Assembly (NCBI GenBank): GCA_018335585.1
Contig: JAGXRZ010000052.1
Location: 18,977-82,976, forward strand
DNA length: 64,000 nt
DNA from: Selenomonadales bacterium
Lineage (GTDB): Bacteria; Bacillota; UBA994
Reading direction: 5' to 3'
The position numbers were made by a program, and so were the translations under genes. A model generated the notes under the pieces. The model was given only the letters and a program-made list of their open reading frames with translations. It was not told where the DNA came from and searched no databases. Shown piece by piece: positions 7,359-16,020 of this stretch; the first letter of the stretch is position 1; each line of letters opens with the position of its first letter.

Positions 7359-8312
7359 ATGCGAGCATCAATCAGCGAAGAAAGTAGCGGGATAGAGTTT
7401 TCGCGTGCGGAGCGCATCTTAGCGCTAGGCATGGTCATCTTCTTGCTGGTAGGCGGAGCTTGGGTGTTTAACCGCATCCAGCGCATACCTGCGCGGCCGG
7501 ACTACCATGCTATCGAACAGCGCTATATCAGCAGCGAACTTCAGAATGAGTACTGGCAGGCGCAGAACACCCTGAATGCGGCTAGAGCGGCGACAGAGCG
7601 ACTGCGTCAAGAACTAGCAGTTGCCACGACAGAATACGAGTTTAGGCGGGAAGAGTTCCGCGTTATGAATGAACGCGGCATCCTAGATCCTGCGCGCGAA
7701 AAAGCATACCTTGATGCTCTGGCTGCGTTTGAGCGCTTGCGCCGGGAAATTGGCTTGGCCATGGCCGTGGAAGAGAGCGCGCACGAGCGACTGCGACCGC
7801 TTGAGACACAGTGGAAGACTCTGCACACGCAGATAGGTGAAGAACATGCACGTCGGTTGCGTGCCTTTGAACTGCAGTTGTTTGGGCTACGCCTGTTTTA
7901 CGCTGTGCCTGTCTTTTTGTTGGCGCTTCTGTTGTTCTTGCGGCTGCGCAAACAAAACAGCAACTACCTAGTTTTCGCCACCGCTCTAATCGGCGCTGGC
8001 ACACTGCAGCTCGTGTATCTTGTCGCGCTGTACTCGTGGCATCTCTTGCGCGATATCGCCCAAATCGCCATTGCCGTCATCGGCACGGCGCTGTGCATGT
8101 TTGGCATCGTCCTGATAAGGCGATACTGGCTTGACCCGGAGCGCGTTATAAGGACACGCGTCCGCCGCGGGCAGTGTTTTAGCTGCGGTGCCGCGGCGGA
8201 AGACAATGTGTACTGCCCCTCATGCGGAGAGGAACTGCAGAAGCGGTGCTTAGGCTGCGGCGCCAATCGTCCGGTTAAGGCGGCTTTCTGCCCGCACTGC
8301 CGCTATCAGTAG
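7359..8312 (+). CDS. Membrane protein with coiled coil and C-terminal zinc ribbons, unknown function
   Basis: 317 residues, family not recognised. Layout: one N-terminal membrane segment (residues ~20-40), a long charged helical stretch predicted as coiled coil (residues ~55-165), three more membrane segments (residues ~172-255), then two CxxC...CxxC modules (CFSC/CPSC with 9 residues between, CLGC/CPHC with 10), a double zinc-ribbon tail as in many poorly characterised Firmicutes membrane proteins. ATG at 7359 follows an AAGGGGG SD. It ends 3 bp from the convergent YhgE-like gene. It might scaffold or sense zinc/redox state, but that is speculation. Confidence 0.75.
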   Translation: MRASISEESSGIEFSRAERILALGMVIFLLVGGAWVFNRIQRIPARPDYHAIEQRYISSELQNEYWQAQNTLNAARAATERLRQELAVATTEYEFRREEFRVMNERGILDPAREKAYLDALAAFERLRREIGLAMAVEESAHERLRPLETQWKTLHTQIGEEHARRLRAFELQLFGLRLFYAVPVFLLALLLFLRLRKQNSNYLVFATALIGAGTLQLVYLVALYSWHLLRDIAQIAIAVIGTALCMFGIVLIRRYWLDPERVIRTRVRRGQCFSCGAAAEDNVYCPSCGEELQKRCLGCGANRPVKAAFCPHCRYQ

Positions 8313-8315
8313 CCT

Positions 8316-10052
8316 TTAGCGCGTCGATTCTCGCCCAAACAACCAGACACGGCGCACGAGTTCAACAATTCTCTCCCACAGCGTTGTGGTGACTTCCGGT
8401 GCGGGAGGGGTTGCCGCGCGGCGTTCAGTTTCGAGCGGCGGAGTAAAAAACACAAATTGTACTGAGCGGGCATTTGCGCGCTTAGGGTCGACAAACGAGA
8501 TTACTGCTTCGTCCTGACCGTCTCCCAACAACTCACTCATCTCACTGCGCGCGTCACGCACGCCGCTAAGCATTTGGCGTTGTCCTGCAACCAGTTGCCC
8601 GATACGCTGCGGCAAAGTGCCCGTGGCAGCGTACAAAGAGCTGATGCCGTCACGCAGGACAGGGATTCCGGCTAGCAAACTTCTTCCCGAGCGAGCAATC
8701 TCGCCCCCACCCGACGCTATCTCTGTAGCTGATGTAGCCGCTCGCCCGAGGCCTTGCCTAAAGGCCTCTTTTTCCTGCGCGAGCGTAGCCTGGCCGGCTA
8801 CAAGCTCTGCCATGCCTGCGTTTGCTTGGGAGAGACCCCGCTCTAGCTCCTGTGCGGCAGCGAGTTGCTGCATCGTCGCTTGGGCCAGCAGTCTGACAGC
8901 TGGGTCAGGGCTTGCTAACAGCGAATTTGCCAGCTCGCGCACACCGCTTTGTTCTGCCGCCAGCTGGCTCAAACCGCTGCCAACAGCCGTGTACGCGTCT
9001 TGCAGAGCCGTCAAGTGCACTAGAACCTGTTGATCTGCCTGCTGCAACTTCTGTTCTCCGGCCGCGAGTGCCTCTAGCCCCGCTGCAAAATCGCTTACGC
9101 CGACCGCATACGCCGCTAATGCCGCAGCAAACTGAGCTGCTCCGTTACTGAGAGGCACAAGCGAGGAGTCTATCTCTCCCACTCCGGTATGCAACTCGCT
9201 TAGTCCGCCTTGCAGGGCCGAACTCCCGGCGACCATCTCCGCCAAACCGTAGGTCAGACCGCTGAAGGCAGATTCAAGATTGTCGCGCCAGGCGCCCTGG
9301 GGGGCAGCCGCGCGAAACGCCATGATTTCCAGGCGAGGAAGAGCGAAATCGCTTATGTCCGCTTCGATGACTTGCAGATGACTTTCTCCCGGTTGCACGG
9401 CAAACCCAAGCGTCAGTCGATTCCCCACCAAAAGCTCCGTTACTCCCGGCGCATGGACGGCAGCTACCCTATCTACAACCATTGGCACCGTCACTTGCAC
9501 GGTGTAGCGGCCAGCAAAGTGCGAAGGGGCTGCCGGGTTCGGGCGCACGTCGATAGTCATGCGCAGCCTGCCGCTTGCGCCGAGCAGTTGCTCTGCTGTC
9601 ACTTCTTCCCCGTTAAGGTGGTACCTAATGGCAAACAACCAGGGCGTAGCGACGTTTTCGAGCCTTCCTTGGTAACGAAACACGGCGGGCTCCTCCGTCC
9701 CGGCGGCAATTTCTACCCGCCCGTTATGGACGACAATCTCGCGCTCGTCGCTTAGGTTTTGCACGGCGCTAAAGTTACCGTAGTCGGTAAGCGGCCCTGT
9801 CGGTCGGCGAAAAGTGTTGACGACATAGACTTCGCGCACCGCACCGTCGTGACCTAGGGTTACGTAGACCGTCTCATCCTTAGGCGATGCCGTAGTCCCT
9901 GCGACCAATGCGCCGCGGGGGACTGCGCTTTGCGCCTGCATACTGGCGGCGGTAGAGGCCAGTACTACGGCTAGCAGCCCTAATAACACTGCACCGAGGC
10001 GCCTCCGCCACGCACCTTTTTGCTTTAGGTTTCTCTGCACTCGCGTTAACAT
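8316..10052 (-). CDS. YhgE/Pip-like secreted accessory protein of an MMPL exporter
   Basis: 578 residues with an N-terminal signal or anchor (residues 18-40, hydrophobic after KQKGAWRRR). The centre (residues ~255-480) is full of heptad-like repeats rich in Leu, Ala and Gly (e.g. GLAEMVAGSSALQGGLSEL, GVSDFAAGLEALAAGEQKL), the hallmark of the YhgE/X-heptad family. The preceding ~200 residues form a beta-rich domain. No clear C-terminal membrane helices, unlike full-length YhgE. The start overlaps the MMPL gene stop by 7 bp, so both are made together; in Firmicutes these proteins are regularly paired with MMPL transporters. Substrate unknown. Confidence 0.8.
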   Translation of the reverse strand: MLTRVQRNLKQKGAWRRRLGAVLLGLLAVVLASTAASMQAQSAVPRGALVAGTTASPKDETVYVTLGHDGAVREVYVVNTFRRPTGPLTDYGNFSAVQNLSDEREIVVHNGRVEIAAGTEEPAVFRYQGRLENVATPWLFAIRYHLNGEEVTAEQLLGASGRLRMTIDVRPNPAAPSHFAGRYTVQVTVPMVVDRVAAVHAPGVTELLVGNRLTLGFAVQPGESHLQVIEADISDFALPRLEIMAFRAAAPQGAWRDNLESAFSGLTYGLAEMVAGSSALQGGLSELHTGVGEIDSSLVPLSNGAAQFAAALAAYAVGVSDFAAGLEALAAGEQKLQQADQQVLVHLTALQDAYTAVGSGLSQLAAEQSGVRELANSLLASPDPAVRLLAQATMQQLAAAQELERGLSQANAGMAELVAGQATLAQEKEAFRQGLGRAATSATEIASGGGEIARSGRSLLAGIPVLRDGISSLYAATGTLPQRIGQLVAGQRQMLSGVRDARSEMSELLGDGQDEAVISFVDPKRANARSVQFVFFTPPLETERRAATPPAPEVTTTLWERIVELVRRVWLFGRESTR

Positions 10053-12103
10053 GCCTTCGCCCGCCTTTCGTTTATGAACCCGGGATTTATGGTAGTCGCC
10101 TGAATCAGCCTGTCGCTGACCATTAAGATCTGAGGCAAAAAGACTAGCACTAGAGTGCCAGACAACACGGCACCCCGCCCGATAAGCATCCCAAGAGCAG
10201 CGATAGCCGGCACGCCCGAGACAAAACCAAGCGTAAAGCCTGCTGCGGCGAGAATCCCCGCCGATGTAACAATCGCGCTGAGGGAAAGCTGTACGGCTCT
10301 CGCAGCAGAGGCACCCACTCCCATGTCGCGCCTAGACTCCATGTAGCGCCCCGTCAGAAGAATTGCATAGTCAATCGTCGCCCCAAGCTGCACGGCGCTC
10401 ACAATCATGTAGCCGATAAAGACAAGCGGCGAGCCCGTAAAGTACGGTATGGCCATGTTGAGCCAAATGGCAGCCTGTATAGTCAGCACTAAGATAAACG
10501 GCAGGCTTAGGGAACGAAACGACAAAGCGATAACGGCCCCCACGGCTAGGATGGCGACTAAGTTTGTAATTCTAAAATCCTCTTCTACCACCGCGCGTAT
10601 GTCGCTGACAGCCGGGGTTGAGCCAAGCAGCCATGCTCTGTCGCCGTAGTGCTCACTGGCGACGCGGCGGATGCCGGCAAGTGCACTCTCTGCGGCTAGG
10701 CTTTCTACGGCGGTGTCGAGAGTGAGCACTATCCGCGAGTATTCCTGGCCGACAAACTCGTCAACTACAGCCTGCGGCAACATGGCGCGCGGCACTGAGG
10801 CATCGGCTAACGTAGTTAACCCCTCTACCGCACGCACATCGGGCAGAGCACGCAAGGCATTAACCATGGAGATTTCACGCGGTATGTCGCCTTCAGGGAA
10901 CATAAGCGCTATCGGGTTGTGCCAGCCAAACTGCGGATGGCGAGCGGCAACTGCGGCGGGAGTCCCTTCGCCATAGAGAAAATGATTGGCATCCTGCGCC
11001 ACTATAGCTAGCGGCAGCAGAATGAGCACAAGCGGAAGAATAAGGCGCATCCTAACTATCCGACGTGCGACGGTACCTGACGCAGAGAGGAGCGGCTTGT
11101 GGTGCGTGCGTTCAATCCAGGCCGCAAAGTATATTACTAAAGCAGGGAGAAGCGTAAGCACGGTGATTAGGCTAAGCCCCACGCCCTTGGCCAGCACTAA
11201 TCCTAAGTCCGGTCCAAGGCCATATCGCATAAACATCAGCGCGACGAAGCCTGCGATAGTTGTCAGAGAGCTCGCGAGGACTGTGATGAATGAGCCGCTT
11301 AAAGCGGCGCTCATTGCGGATTCCACAGTAAGCCCGCGGCTCCGCTCTTCGCTAAAGCGGTGCAAGAGAAAGATGGCATAATCCATAGTGACCGCAAACT
11401 GAAGGAGGCTAGCCGTTGTATGCGTGATAAAGGAAACCGACCCAAGAAAGGCGTTAGTCCCCATGTTAATTAAGATAGACACGCCAATGACGAAGCAGAA
11501 TAGAAGCGGCTCGATCCATGAACTTGTGGCGAAGAACAGAATAGCCAAGAAGACTGGCAATACCAGCGCAACGATAGTCGCAATCTCCGAGGTAGCGGTG
11601 CGGCGCAAGTTCAGAGCATCAACGGCCGGTCCCCGCACCAAGATTTCGCCCCCGTTAAGCGCGCGCAAAGCATCAACTGCGTCTCCGGTAGCAGGCGCGT
11701 GGTCACCTTCCGCAAAGCTAACGCTAAAACGCAATACACCATCGGCAAAGTACGGTGCCACGTCGGCGGGCGACAGCATGGCCAAGGGCTGGGTTGTGTC
11801 GGCGATGTCGCCGAGCCAGACAACGGTGCGCACGCCGTCAATGGCGCCTATAGCATCGCGGAGACGCTTTGCGGCCACAATGTCGAGACCACTAACTAAG
11901 ACCTCGGCCGAGCCATGCAGTCCAAACTCTCGCTCCATTACCGCAATGGCTCGGCGCGTGGGCATGTCGGCAGGCAGATAGGCGGTTTGATCGTAGTTAA
12001 TGACTACCTGCGGCAGCAGCATCAGCGCTGCGAGTGTGGCAAGGGCAAAGACACCGACAACCAGCTTGCGGCCCGCCACGATGGACTCAGACAATCGTTT
12101 CAC
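10046..12103 (-). CDS. MMPL/RND-superfamily transporter
   Basis: 685 residues with a duplicated RND architecture: TM1 (LVVGVFALATLAALMLLPQ), a periplasm-facing domain, then five or six grouped TMs including DYAIFLLHRFSEER; the second half repeats this with DYAILLTGRYMESR. The paired intramembrane Asp-Tyr motifs (TMDYAIFLL and TIDYAILLT) are the proton-relay signature of MMPL/SSD proteins. Start is GTG 12103 behind GGGGGAAGC. Forms an operon with the YhgE-like gene and is preceded by a TetR-type palindrome. Likely exports a lipid, fatty acid derivative or drug; substrate not deducible. Confidence 0.9.
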   Translation of the reverse strand: MKRLSESIVAGRKLVVGVFALATLAALMLLPQVVINYDQTAYLPADMPTRRAIAVMEREFGLHGSAEVLVSGLDIVAAKRLRDAIGAIDGVRTVVWLGDIADTTQPLAMLSPADVAPYFADGVLRFSVSFAEGDHAPATGDAVDALRALNGGEILVRGPAVDALNLRRTATSEIATIVALVLPVFLAILFFATSSWIEPLLFCFVIGVSILINMGTNAFLGSVSFITHTTASLLQFAVTMDYAIFLLHRFSEERSRGLTVESAMSAALSGSFITVLASSLTTIAGFVALMFMRYGLGPDLGLVLAKGVGLSLITVLTLLPALVIYFAAWIERTHHKPLLSASGTVARRIVRMRLILPLVLILLPLAIVAQDANHFLYGEGTPAAVAARHPQFGWHNPIALMFPEGDIPREISMVNALRALPDVRAVEGLTTLADASVPRAMLPQAVVDEFVGQEYSRIVLTLDTAVESLAAESALAGIRRVASEHYGDRAWLLGSTPAVSDIRAVVEEDFRITNLVAILAVGAVIALSFRSLSLPFILVLTIQAAIWLNMAIPYFTGSPLVFIGYMIVSAVQLGATIDYAILLTGRYMESRRDMGVGASAARAVQLSLSAIVTSAGILAAAGFTLGFVSGVPAIAALGMLIGRGAVLSGTLVLVFLPQILMVSDRLIQATTINPGFINERRAKAC

Positions 12104-12120
12104 ATGCTTCCCCCTATAAT

Positions 12121-12138
12121 AGTGAACGTTGGTTCACT
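12121..12138. promoter_or_regulatory. TetR-type operator upstream of the MMPL operon
   Basis: Perfect inverted repeat AGTGAAC-GTTG-GTTCACT immediately upstream of the MMPL start. A near copy lies at the promoter of the neighbouring TetR gene, which supports regulation of both by the same repressor. Confidence 0.75.
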
Positions 12139-12185
12139 TTTAGTTCAATAAGATACATAGCCAAGAGCTATGTTCTTACGTGCGC

Positions 12186-12779
12186 TTATTGTTGCTCTGT
12201 CAACCTTTTCTCAAGGTCGTCAAAGAAGAACACTAACATGCGGCTGATAAGTTCGTGCAAGCGCTTAGGCTCCTGCACGGAACGCAGTAGGGCGACCATG
12301 CCTGCAAAGAAACCTGCCGCAATTAAGCCCAGCAGCGTGTCATCGGCGTTGATGCCCTCGCGCGCGAGTTCTGTCCGCATGCGTTCGTGAATCATCGCGG
12401 TTACGGTGGGGAAAAAATCCTCGTGCTTAGAACCGACGCTCTTCTCGTGGATAATGGCGAGTTGGCGGCCGTGTGTGGCATACACCTCCATGATTCCCGC
12501 CGCAAGATGCCGGGCTAAGCTGCGTATACCCCTAGTTTGATGGCCACTGCAAAAGCTCGCCGCATCGGCCATCAGAGCGGCAATGCGCTCGTAGCTCGCG
12601 CGGACTATCGTATCAAAGATGTCGTCCTTGCTGGCAAAGTACCGATAGAGGTTCCCAGTAGAGACCCCTGCCCGCTCTGCTATGCGGCGCACTTGCGCCC
12701 CTAGGTACCCGTACTCCTCAAACTCGTCAAGAGCCGCAGCTAATATCCGCGCGCGCACTTCCTCTTTTTGGTATTGCAT
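12186..12779 (-). CDS. TetR/AcrR-family repressor
   Basis: N-terminal helix-turn-helix domain is clear: ARILAAALDEFEEYGY, then RIAERAGVSTGNLYRYFASKDDIF (the recognition helix region). The C-terminal ~140 residues are an all-helical ligand-binding domain with RTELAREGINADDTLLGLIAAG. I choose ATG 12779 (GAGG 7 nt upstream); a GTG at 12797 is also in frame but falls inside the operator. 197 residues is normal. Adjacent and co-oriented with the MMPL-YhgE genes it likely controls; the shared palindromes at both promoters make autoregulation likely. The inducing ligand is unknown. Confidence 0.92.
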   Translation of the reverse strand: MQYQKEEVRARILAAALDEFEEYGYLGAQVRRIAERAGVSTGNLYRYFASKDDIFDTIVRASYERIAALMADAASFCSGHQTRGIRSLARHLAAGIMEVYATHGRQLAIIHEKSVGSKHEDFFPTVTAMIHERMRTELAREGINADDTLLGLIAAGFFAGMVALLRSVQEPKRLHELISRMLVFFFDDLEKRLTEQQ

Positions 12780-12780
12780 T

Positions 12781-12798
12781 AGCGAACCTCGATTCACT
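12781..12798. promoter_or_regulatory. Second TetR operator, at the repressor's own transcription start
   Basis: Imperfect inverted repeat AGCGAAC-CTCG-ATTCACT with the same 7-4-7 geometry as the site at 12121-12138 and one changed base in each half. It spans the predicted transcription start and the SD of the tetR gene. Confidence 0.7.
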
Positions 12799-12805
12799 TT
12801 TGTCT

Positions 12806-12835
12806 AGTATAGCCCTTTGCGCAGCAAGGCGTCAA
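12806..12835 (-). promoter_or_regulatory. Promoter of the TetR gene
   Basis: Minus-strand TTGACG (12830-12835), 18-bp spacer, TATACT (12806-12811). The operator at 12781-12798 begins 7 bp downstream of the -10 box. Confidence 0.65.
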
Positions 12836-12885
12836 GATAGCAGGCCGTCTACTCCCCCACCCGCAGGATATGCCCACGCCGTGGG

Positions 12886-13140
12886 CTACGGCCGCTGAAG
12901 TACATTGGTATCCCTGCCCAATAACCACCGTAGTCCTATAGTTGCAGTCCTGACCCATAGACCAATACGCCACCAAGGATACATTACGTTGAGCGCCATC
13001 GCGAAGCCCACAGAAAACGCAGACTGAGCTGCCCACTCAGCTGGAACGATCGCACGGTATCGCACTAATTTGACTATTACTTCGGCTAGGGTGCCTAATG
13101 CCACTCCTAAAATAAATACCGTTTCAAGCAACACGCTCAC
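12886..13140 (-). CDS. Small hypothetical membrane protein
   Basis: From GTG at 13140 (AGGAGG about 10 nt upstream) the frame gives 84 residues with two hydrophobic segments (LLETVFILGVALGTLAEVIV and AAQSAFSVGFAMALNVMYPW) separated by a short basic loop, and a basic C-terminus. Size and layout resemble small holin-like or toxin-like membrane proteins, but I recognise no family. It is an isolated gene between tetR and the ABC exporter. A longer reading from 13233 is possible but lacks an SD. Real-gene status is moderately supported by the SD and the coherent topology. Confidence 0.45.
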   Translation of the reverse strand: MSVLLETVFILGVALGTLAEVIVKLVRYRAIVPAEWAAQSAFSVGFAMALNVMYPWWRIGLWVRTATIGLRWLLGRDTNVLQRP

Positions 13141-13258
13141 TGTACATTTACCTCCTAGCTTCTTACGCCCGACCATCTCCTCAGTGACTTGGGCGAAAAA
13201 GTACTCTCTTGCATTTTCGACAAGGTTTAACAAGTTCCTGCTGTATTACCTGGATGTC

Positions 13259-13295
13259 GCACTCCTCCGTCCCAAAACGACACTCCTCCGTCCCC
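13259..13295. repeat. Two tandem copies of dispersed repeat, subtype III
   Basis: GCACTCCTCCGTCCC at 13259-13273 and ACACTCCTCCGTCCC at 13280-13294, spaced 21 bp start to start. The reverse complement of the first is identical over 15 bases to 20269-20283. The GGGACGG core is shared with the other copies near 20.3, 49.3, 57.4, 57.7, 62.8 and 63.65 kb. Confidence 0.7.
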
Positions 13296-13365
13296 AACCC
13301 TCGGAACTCCGCGCTCGCTCTTGCGTAATAGAATGTGGTGTGCTAAACAAGGTGAGAAGGGACTG

Positions 13366-14286
13366 ATGCGCTTGAACGAACTGCTAAGCGTAAAGGGTAT
13401 CAATAAGACCTTTGGCGCGACGAAGGCTGTGCGCGACCTCTCTTTTGCGGTGCGGGAGGGGGAAATATTCGGCTTGCTCGGGCCTAACGGCGCGGGCAAA
13501 TCAACTACGATTAGGTGCATTCTCGGCATCATTCTGCCGGACGGCGGCGAGATTAGTTTCAGCTTTGCCGAGAAGGGCACCTCACGCCGACACATTGGCT
13601 ATCTCCCGGAAGAGCGCGGCCTCTACAAGGATGTGCCGGTGCTTGACATTATCCTGTACTTAGCAAGCCTCAAGAACTATCCTCTCGACAAAGCCAAACA
13701 GCGCGCAGAAGTGCTGTTAGAGAGGTTTGGCTTATCAAAGAAGGGCAAGGCCAAAGTAGAAGAGCTCTCCAAGGGTATGGCGCAGAAAGTGCAGTTTATC
13801 GCTTCGATTATTCACGAGCCAAAGCTGTTAATCCTTGATGAGCCGTTCTCGGGCTTAGACCCCGTAAGCCAGGACGTGCTTAAGGCGGAGGTGCGTGCCT
13901 TAGCCGCGCAGGGAACGGCAATCCTCTTATCGGCACATCAAATGCACCTTGTAGAAGAGCTATGCGACCGCATCTCGCTCATTAACCAAGGGCAACAGGC
14001 TGTGTATGGCCGTATGAGTGAGATTAAAGCGCGCTATGCCGAGCAAAAGTGCATTATCCACGGCGACAACTCGCGCGTGAACTTCGAGCGACTACCGGGA
14101 GTCCGGCGCGTAGAGCGCGATACCGCCAGGACGACGCTGTACTTGCAGGGGGGCTTAGACGTACCAGACCTGCTTAAGGCGTTGCCAGTGGGTACAGAGA
14201 TTTCGGAGATGCGTATAGAGCGCATTTCGCTGCACGATATCTTCGTTAACGTAGCCCAAGGAGGTGCCGCACATGTGGCGCGATAG
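13366..14286 (+). CDS. ABC exporter ATP-binding protein (NatA/YhaQ-like)
   Basis: Motor subunit of an ABC-2 type exporter. Walker A GPNGAGKST, Q-loop GYLPEERGLY, signature LSKGMAQKVQ, Walker B LLILDEPFSGLDP and the switch His in LSAHQM are all intact. The last ~85 residues (EQKCIIHGDNSRVNFERL...) form the DUF4162-like extension typical of the YhaQ/NatA group. ATG 13366 is preceded by a GAAGGGA SD; an upstream in-frame start at 13321 lacks one. Overlaps the permease gene by 14 bp. NatAB pairs export Na+ in Bacillus, but related pairs serve other substrates. Confidence 0.9.
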   Translation: MRLNELLSVKGINKTFGATKAVRDLSFAVREGEIFGLLGPNGAGKSTTIRCILGIILPDGGEISFSFAEKGTSRRHIGYLPEERGLYKDVPVLDIILYLASLKNYPLDKAKQRAEVLLERFGLSKKGKAKVEELSKGMAQKVQFIASIIHEPKLLILDEPFSGLDPVSQDVLKAEVRALAAQGTAILLSAHQMHLVEELCDRISLINQGQQAVYGRMSEIKARYAEQKCIIHGDNSRVNFERLPGVRRVERDTARTTLYLQGGLDVPDLLKALPVGTEISEMRIERISLHDIFVNVAQGGAAHVAR

Positions 14287-15469
14287 CCTAAAAGTCGCTC
14301 GTTGGGAAGCTCTCAAGATGCTAAAAAATCCGTCGTTTATAATTTCGATTCTGCTGACACCTATCATCATGCTTGTGTTTGGTGGCATCCCGGCCTTGTT
14401 AGAAAGGATTGATGCGGAGCAGCCGTTCCGTCTGTTTGTCATTGATCAACTCGGCGTCTATAGTACGCTTAGGGAAATGAGCCCGCCTGATCTAAACATT
14501 GAGCTAGTTCGCTATGACGGTAGTGTAGCAACATTGACGGAGGAAGTTCGCGGTGCGAGCACACAGGGATTTGTCGTGCTCGACCAGGCAGCGCTAGCCG
14601 CACGCACGGCCACAATAACCCTCGGCGGCGACGGTACGCCGCCTCTACATGGCTTTTCTCTCTTGCTATCGTCGGTGCTGCGCTTTCACGCCTTGCAGGC
14701 ACATGGCGTATCGAACGAGGTGATGAGTTTGGCACTCGCTCCCTTTCACGTCGCCACAGCCTCACTCACGCAGCAGGCTGATCCGTATGCACGTATTGTT
14801 CCTCTTATATTTGGAGGACTCATCCTCATGACCATTTTTATCACAGGCATCATGACGCTCCAGAGCGCGGTAACGGAGAAAAAGGACCGCATGGCCGAAG
14901 TCTTGCTTTCGTCGGTGACTCCGGACAATCTCATGCAGGGGAAGATTCTCGGCAACTGCGTGCTAGGCATAGTACAAGTTACCGCGTGGTTAGTTTTTGG
15001 CATCGCAGCCGCTCATTTCTTCTATGATATTCCGGTGCTCCGCTACCTAGCGACACCTAATCTGCCACTAATAATCTTCTTCGCCCTAGGAGGCTATGTT
15101 CTCTCGGCCTCTGTGCTGGTGGCGATGGGAGCAACTATCGAGGATATGGCCACCGCTACGAACTTTCAGAGCATGGTGTTTCTATTGCCGATGTTGCCGG
15201 TGCTGTTCATTGGCCCTGTTATCGCTAACCCGAATGGTTTGGTGGCGGCAATAGGCTCTTACTTCCCCTTCGCCGCGCCCGGAGTTATGGTGATGCGCTT
15301 AGCGCTCTCTACTACCCTGACGGCGATAGACATTGCGCTGCCCGCCCTCGCCATGTTAGTTTTGACTGGACTAATGATGAAACTCGCAGGCAAAGTGTTT
15401 CGCGTCGCCATGCTAATGTACGGCAAAAATCCAACGTCTGCCGAAATGTGGCGTTGGATAAGGCAATAA
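14273..15469 (+). CDS. ABC-2 type exporter permease (NatB/YhaP-like)
   Basis: 398 residues from ATG 14273 (AGGAGG 8 nt upstream). One N-terminal membrane helix (PSFIISILLTPIIMLVFGGI), a ~150-residue extracellular domain, then five C-terminal membrane helices starting at IVPLIFGGLILMTIFITGIM. The conserved VTEKKDRMAEVLLSSVTPDNLMQGKILG segment between TM2 and TM3 is the coupling region of the NatB/YhaP family. Co-translated with the ATPase. Substrate not deducible; Na+ or a small toxic compound are possibilities. Confidence 0.88.
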   Translation: MWRDSLKVARWEALKMLKNPSFIISILLTPIIMLVFGGIPALLERIDAEQPFRLFVIDQLGVYSTLREMSPPDLNIELVRYDGSVATLTEEVRGASTQGFVVLDQAALAARTATITLGGDGTPPLHGFSLLLSSVLRFHALQAHGVSNEVMSLALAPFHVATASLTQQADPYARIVPLIFGGLILMTIFITGIMTLQSAVTEKKDRMAEVLLSSVTPDNLMQGKILGNCVLGIVQVTAWLVFGIAAAHFFYDIPVLRYLATPNLPLIIFFALGGYVLSASVLVAMGATIEDMATATNFQSMVFLLPMLPVLFIGPVIANPNGLVAAIGSYFPFAAPGVMVMRLALSTTLTAIDIALPALAMLVLTGLMMKLAGKVFRVAMLMYGKNPTSAEMWRWIRQ

Positions 15470-15492
15470 AGGCAAGGAGGGTAACGATTACT

Positions 15493-16020
15493 ATGAAGAT
15501 CTACACTAAGACCGGCGATAAAGGCGACACCAGCCTCTATGACGGGACGCGCGTGGCGAAAGACGACGTGCGGGTCGAGAGCTACGGCACTATAGATGAA
15601 CTGACCTCTGTCATTGGCCTAGCCAAGACCTTTGTCGAAGATGAACAAATACAGCGCTTGCTCCATGCTTGGCAGAAAGACCTCTTTCGCGTAGCGGGAG
15701 AACTGGCGACAACCGATGCCTCAAAGTTCCCGCATAGAATTAGCGAGGCGGAAACCGCCTCGCTCGAAGTCGCCATTGACGAATACATCGCCCGCATGCC
15801 GCAGGTCGACAAGTTTATCGTGCCGGGCAACACGCAAGCATCGGCAGCGCTACACGTCGCCCGCACGGTCTGCCGCCGCGCGGAAAGGCGCATCCTCACA
15901 CTTAGTCGCCATACGGCCGTGAGTGCCGAGTTAATCAAATACGTGAACAGGCTGTCGGATGCCCTCTACGCCGTAGCGCGCTTCTTAGAAGGACAGCAAA
16001 TTTACGTCGATTGGAAATAA
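15493..16020 (+). CDS. Cob(I)alamin adenosyltransferase, PduO type
   Basis: Transfers the 5'-deoxyadenosyl group of ATP to cob(I)alamin, giving coenzyme B12. The N-terminal ATP motif YTKTGDKGDTSLYDG (residues 3-17), ESYGTIDELTSVIG and the C-terminal RAERRILTL and YVNRLSDALYAVARF are PduO-family signatures. 175 residues from ATG 15493, AGGAGG 12 nt upstream. It shares orientation with the ABC exporter genes but is unrelated in function. Its end overlaps the convergent rng gene by 19 bp. It complements the cobalamin salvage operon near 53 kb. Confidence 0.93.
   Translation: MKIYTKTGDKGDTSLYDGTRVAKDDVRVESYGTIDELTSVIGLAKTFVEDEQIQRLLHAWQKDLFRVAGELATTDASKFPHRISEAETASLEVAIDEYIARMPQVDKFIVPGNTQASAALHVARTVCRRAERRILTLSRHTAVSAELIKYVNRLSDALYAVARFLEGQQIYVDWK

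Noticed and set aside
9210..9755. 181-codon plus-strand ORF
   Set aside because: Antisense to the YhgE-like gene.
11424..11981. 185-codon plus-strand ORF
   Set aside because: Antisense to the MMPL gene; Ser/Thr/Arg-rich shadow.
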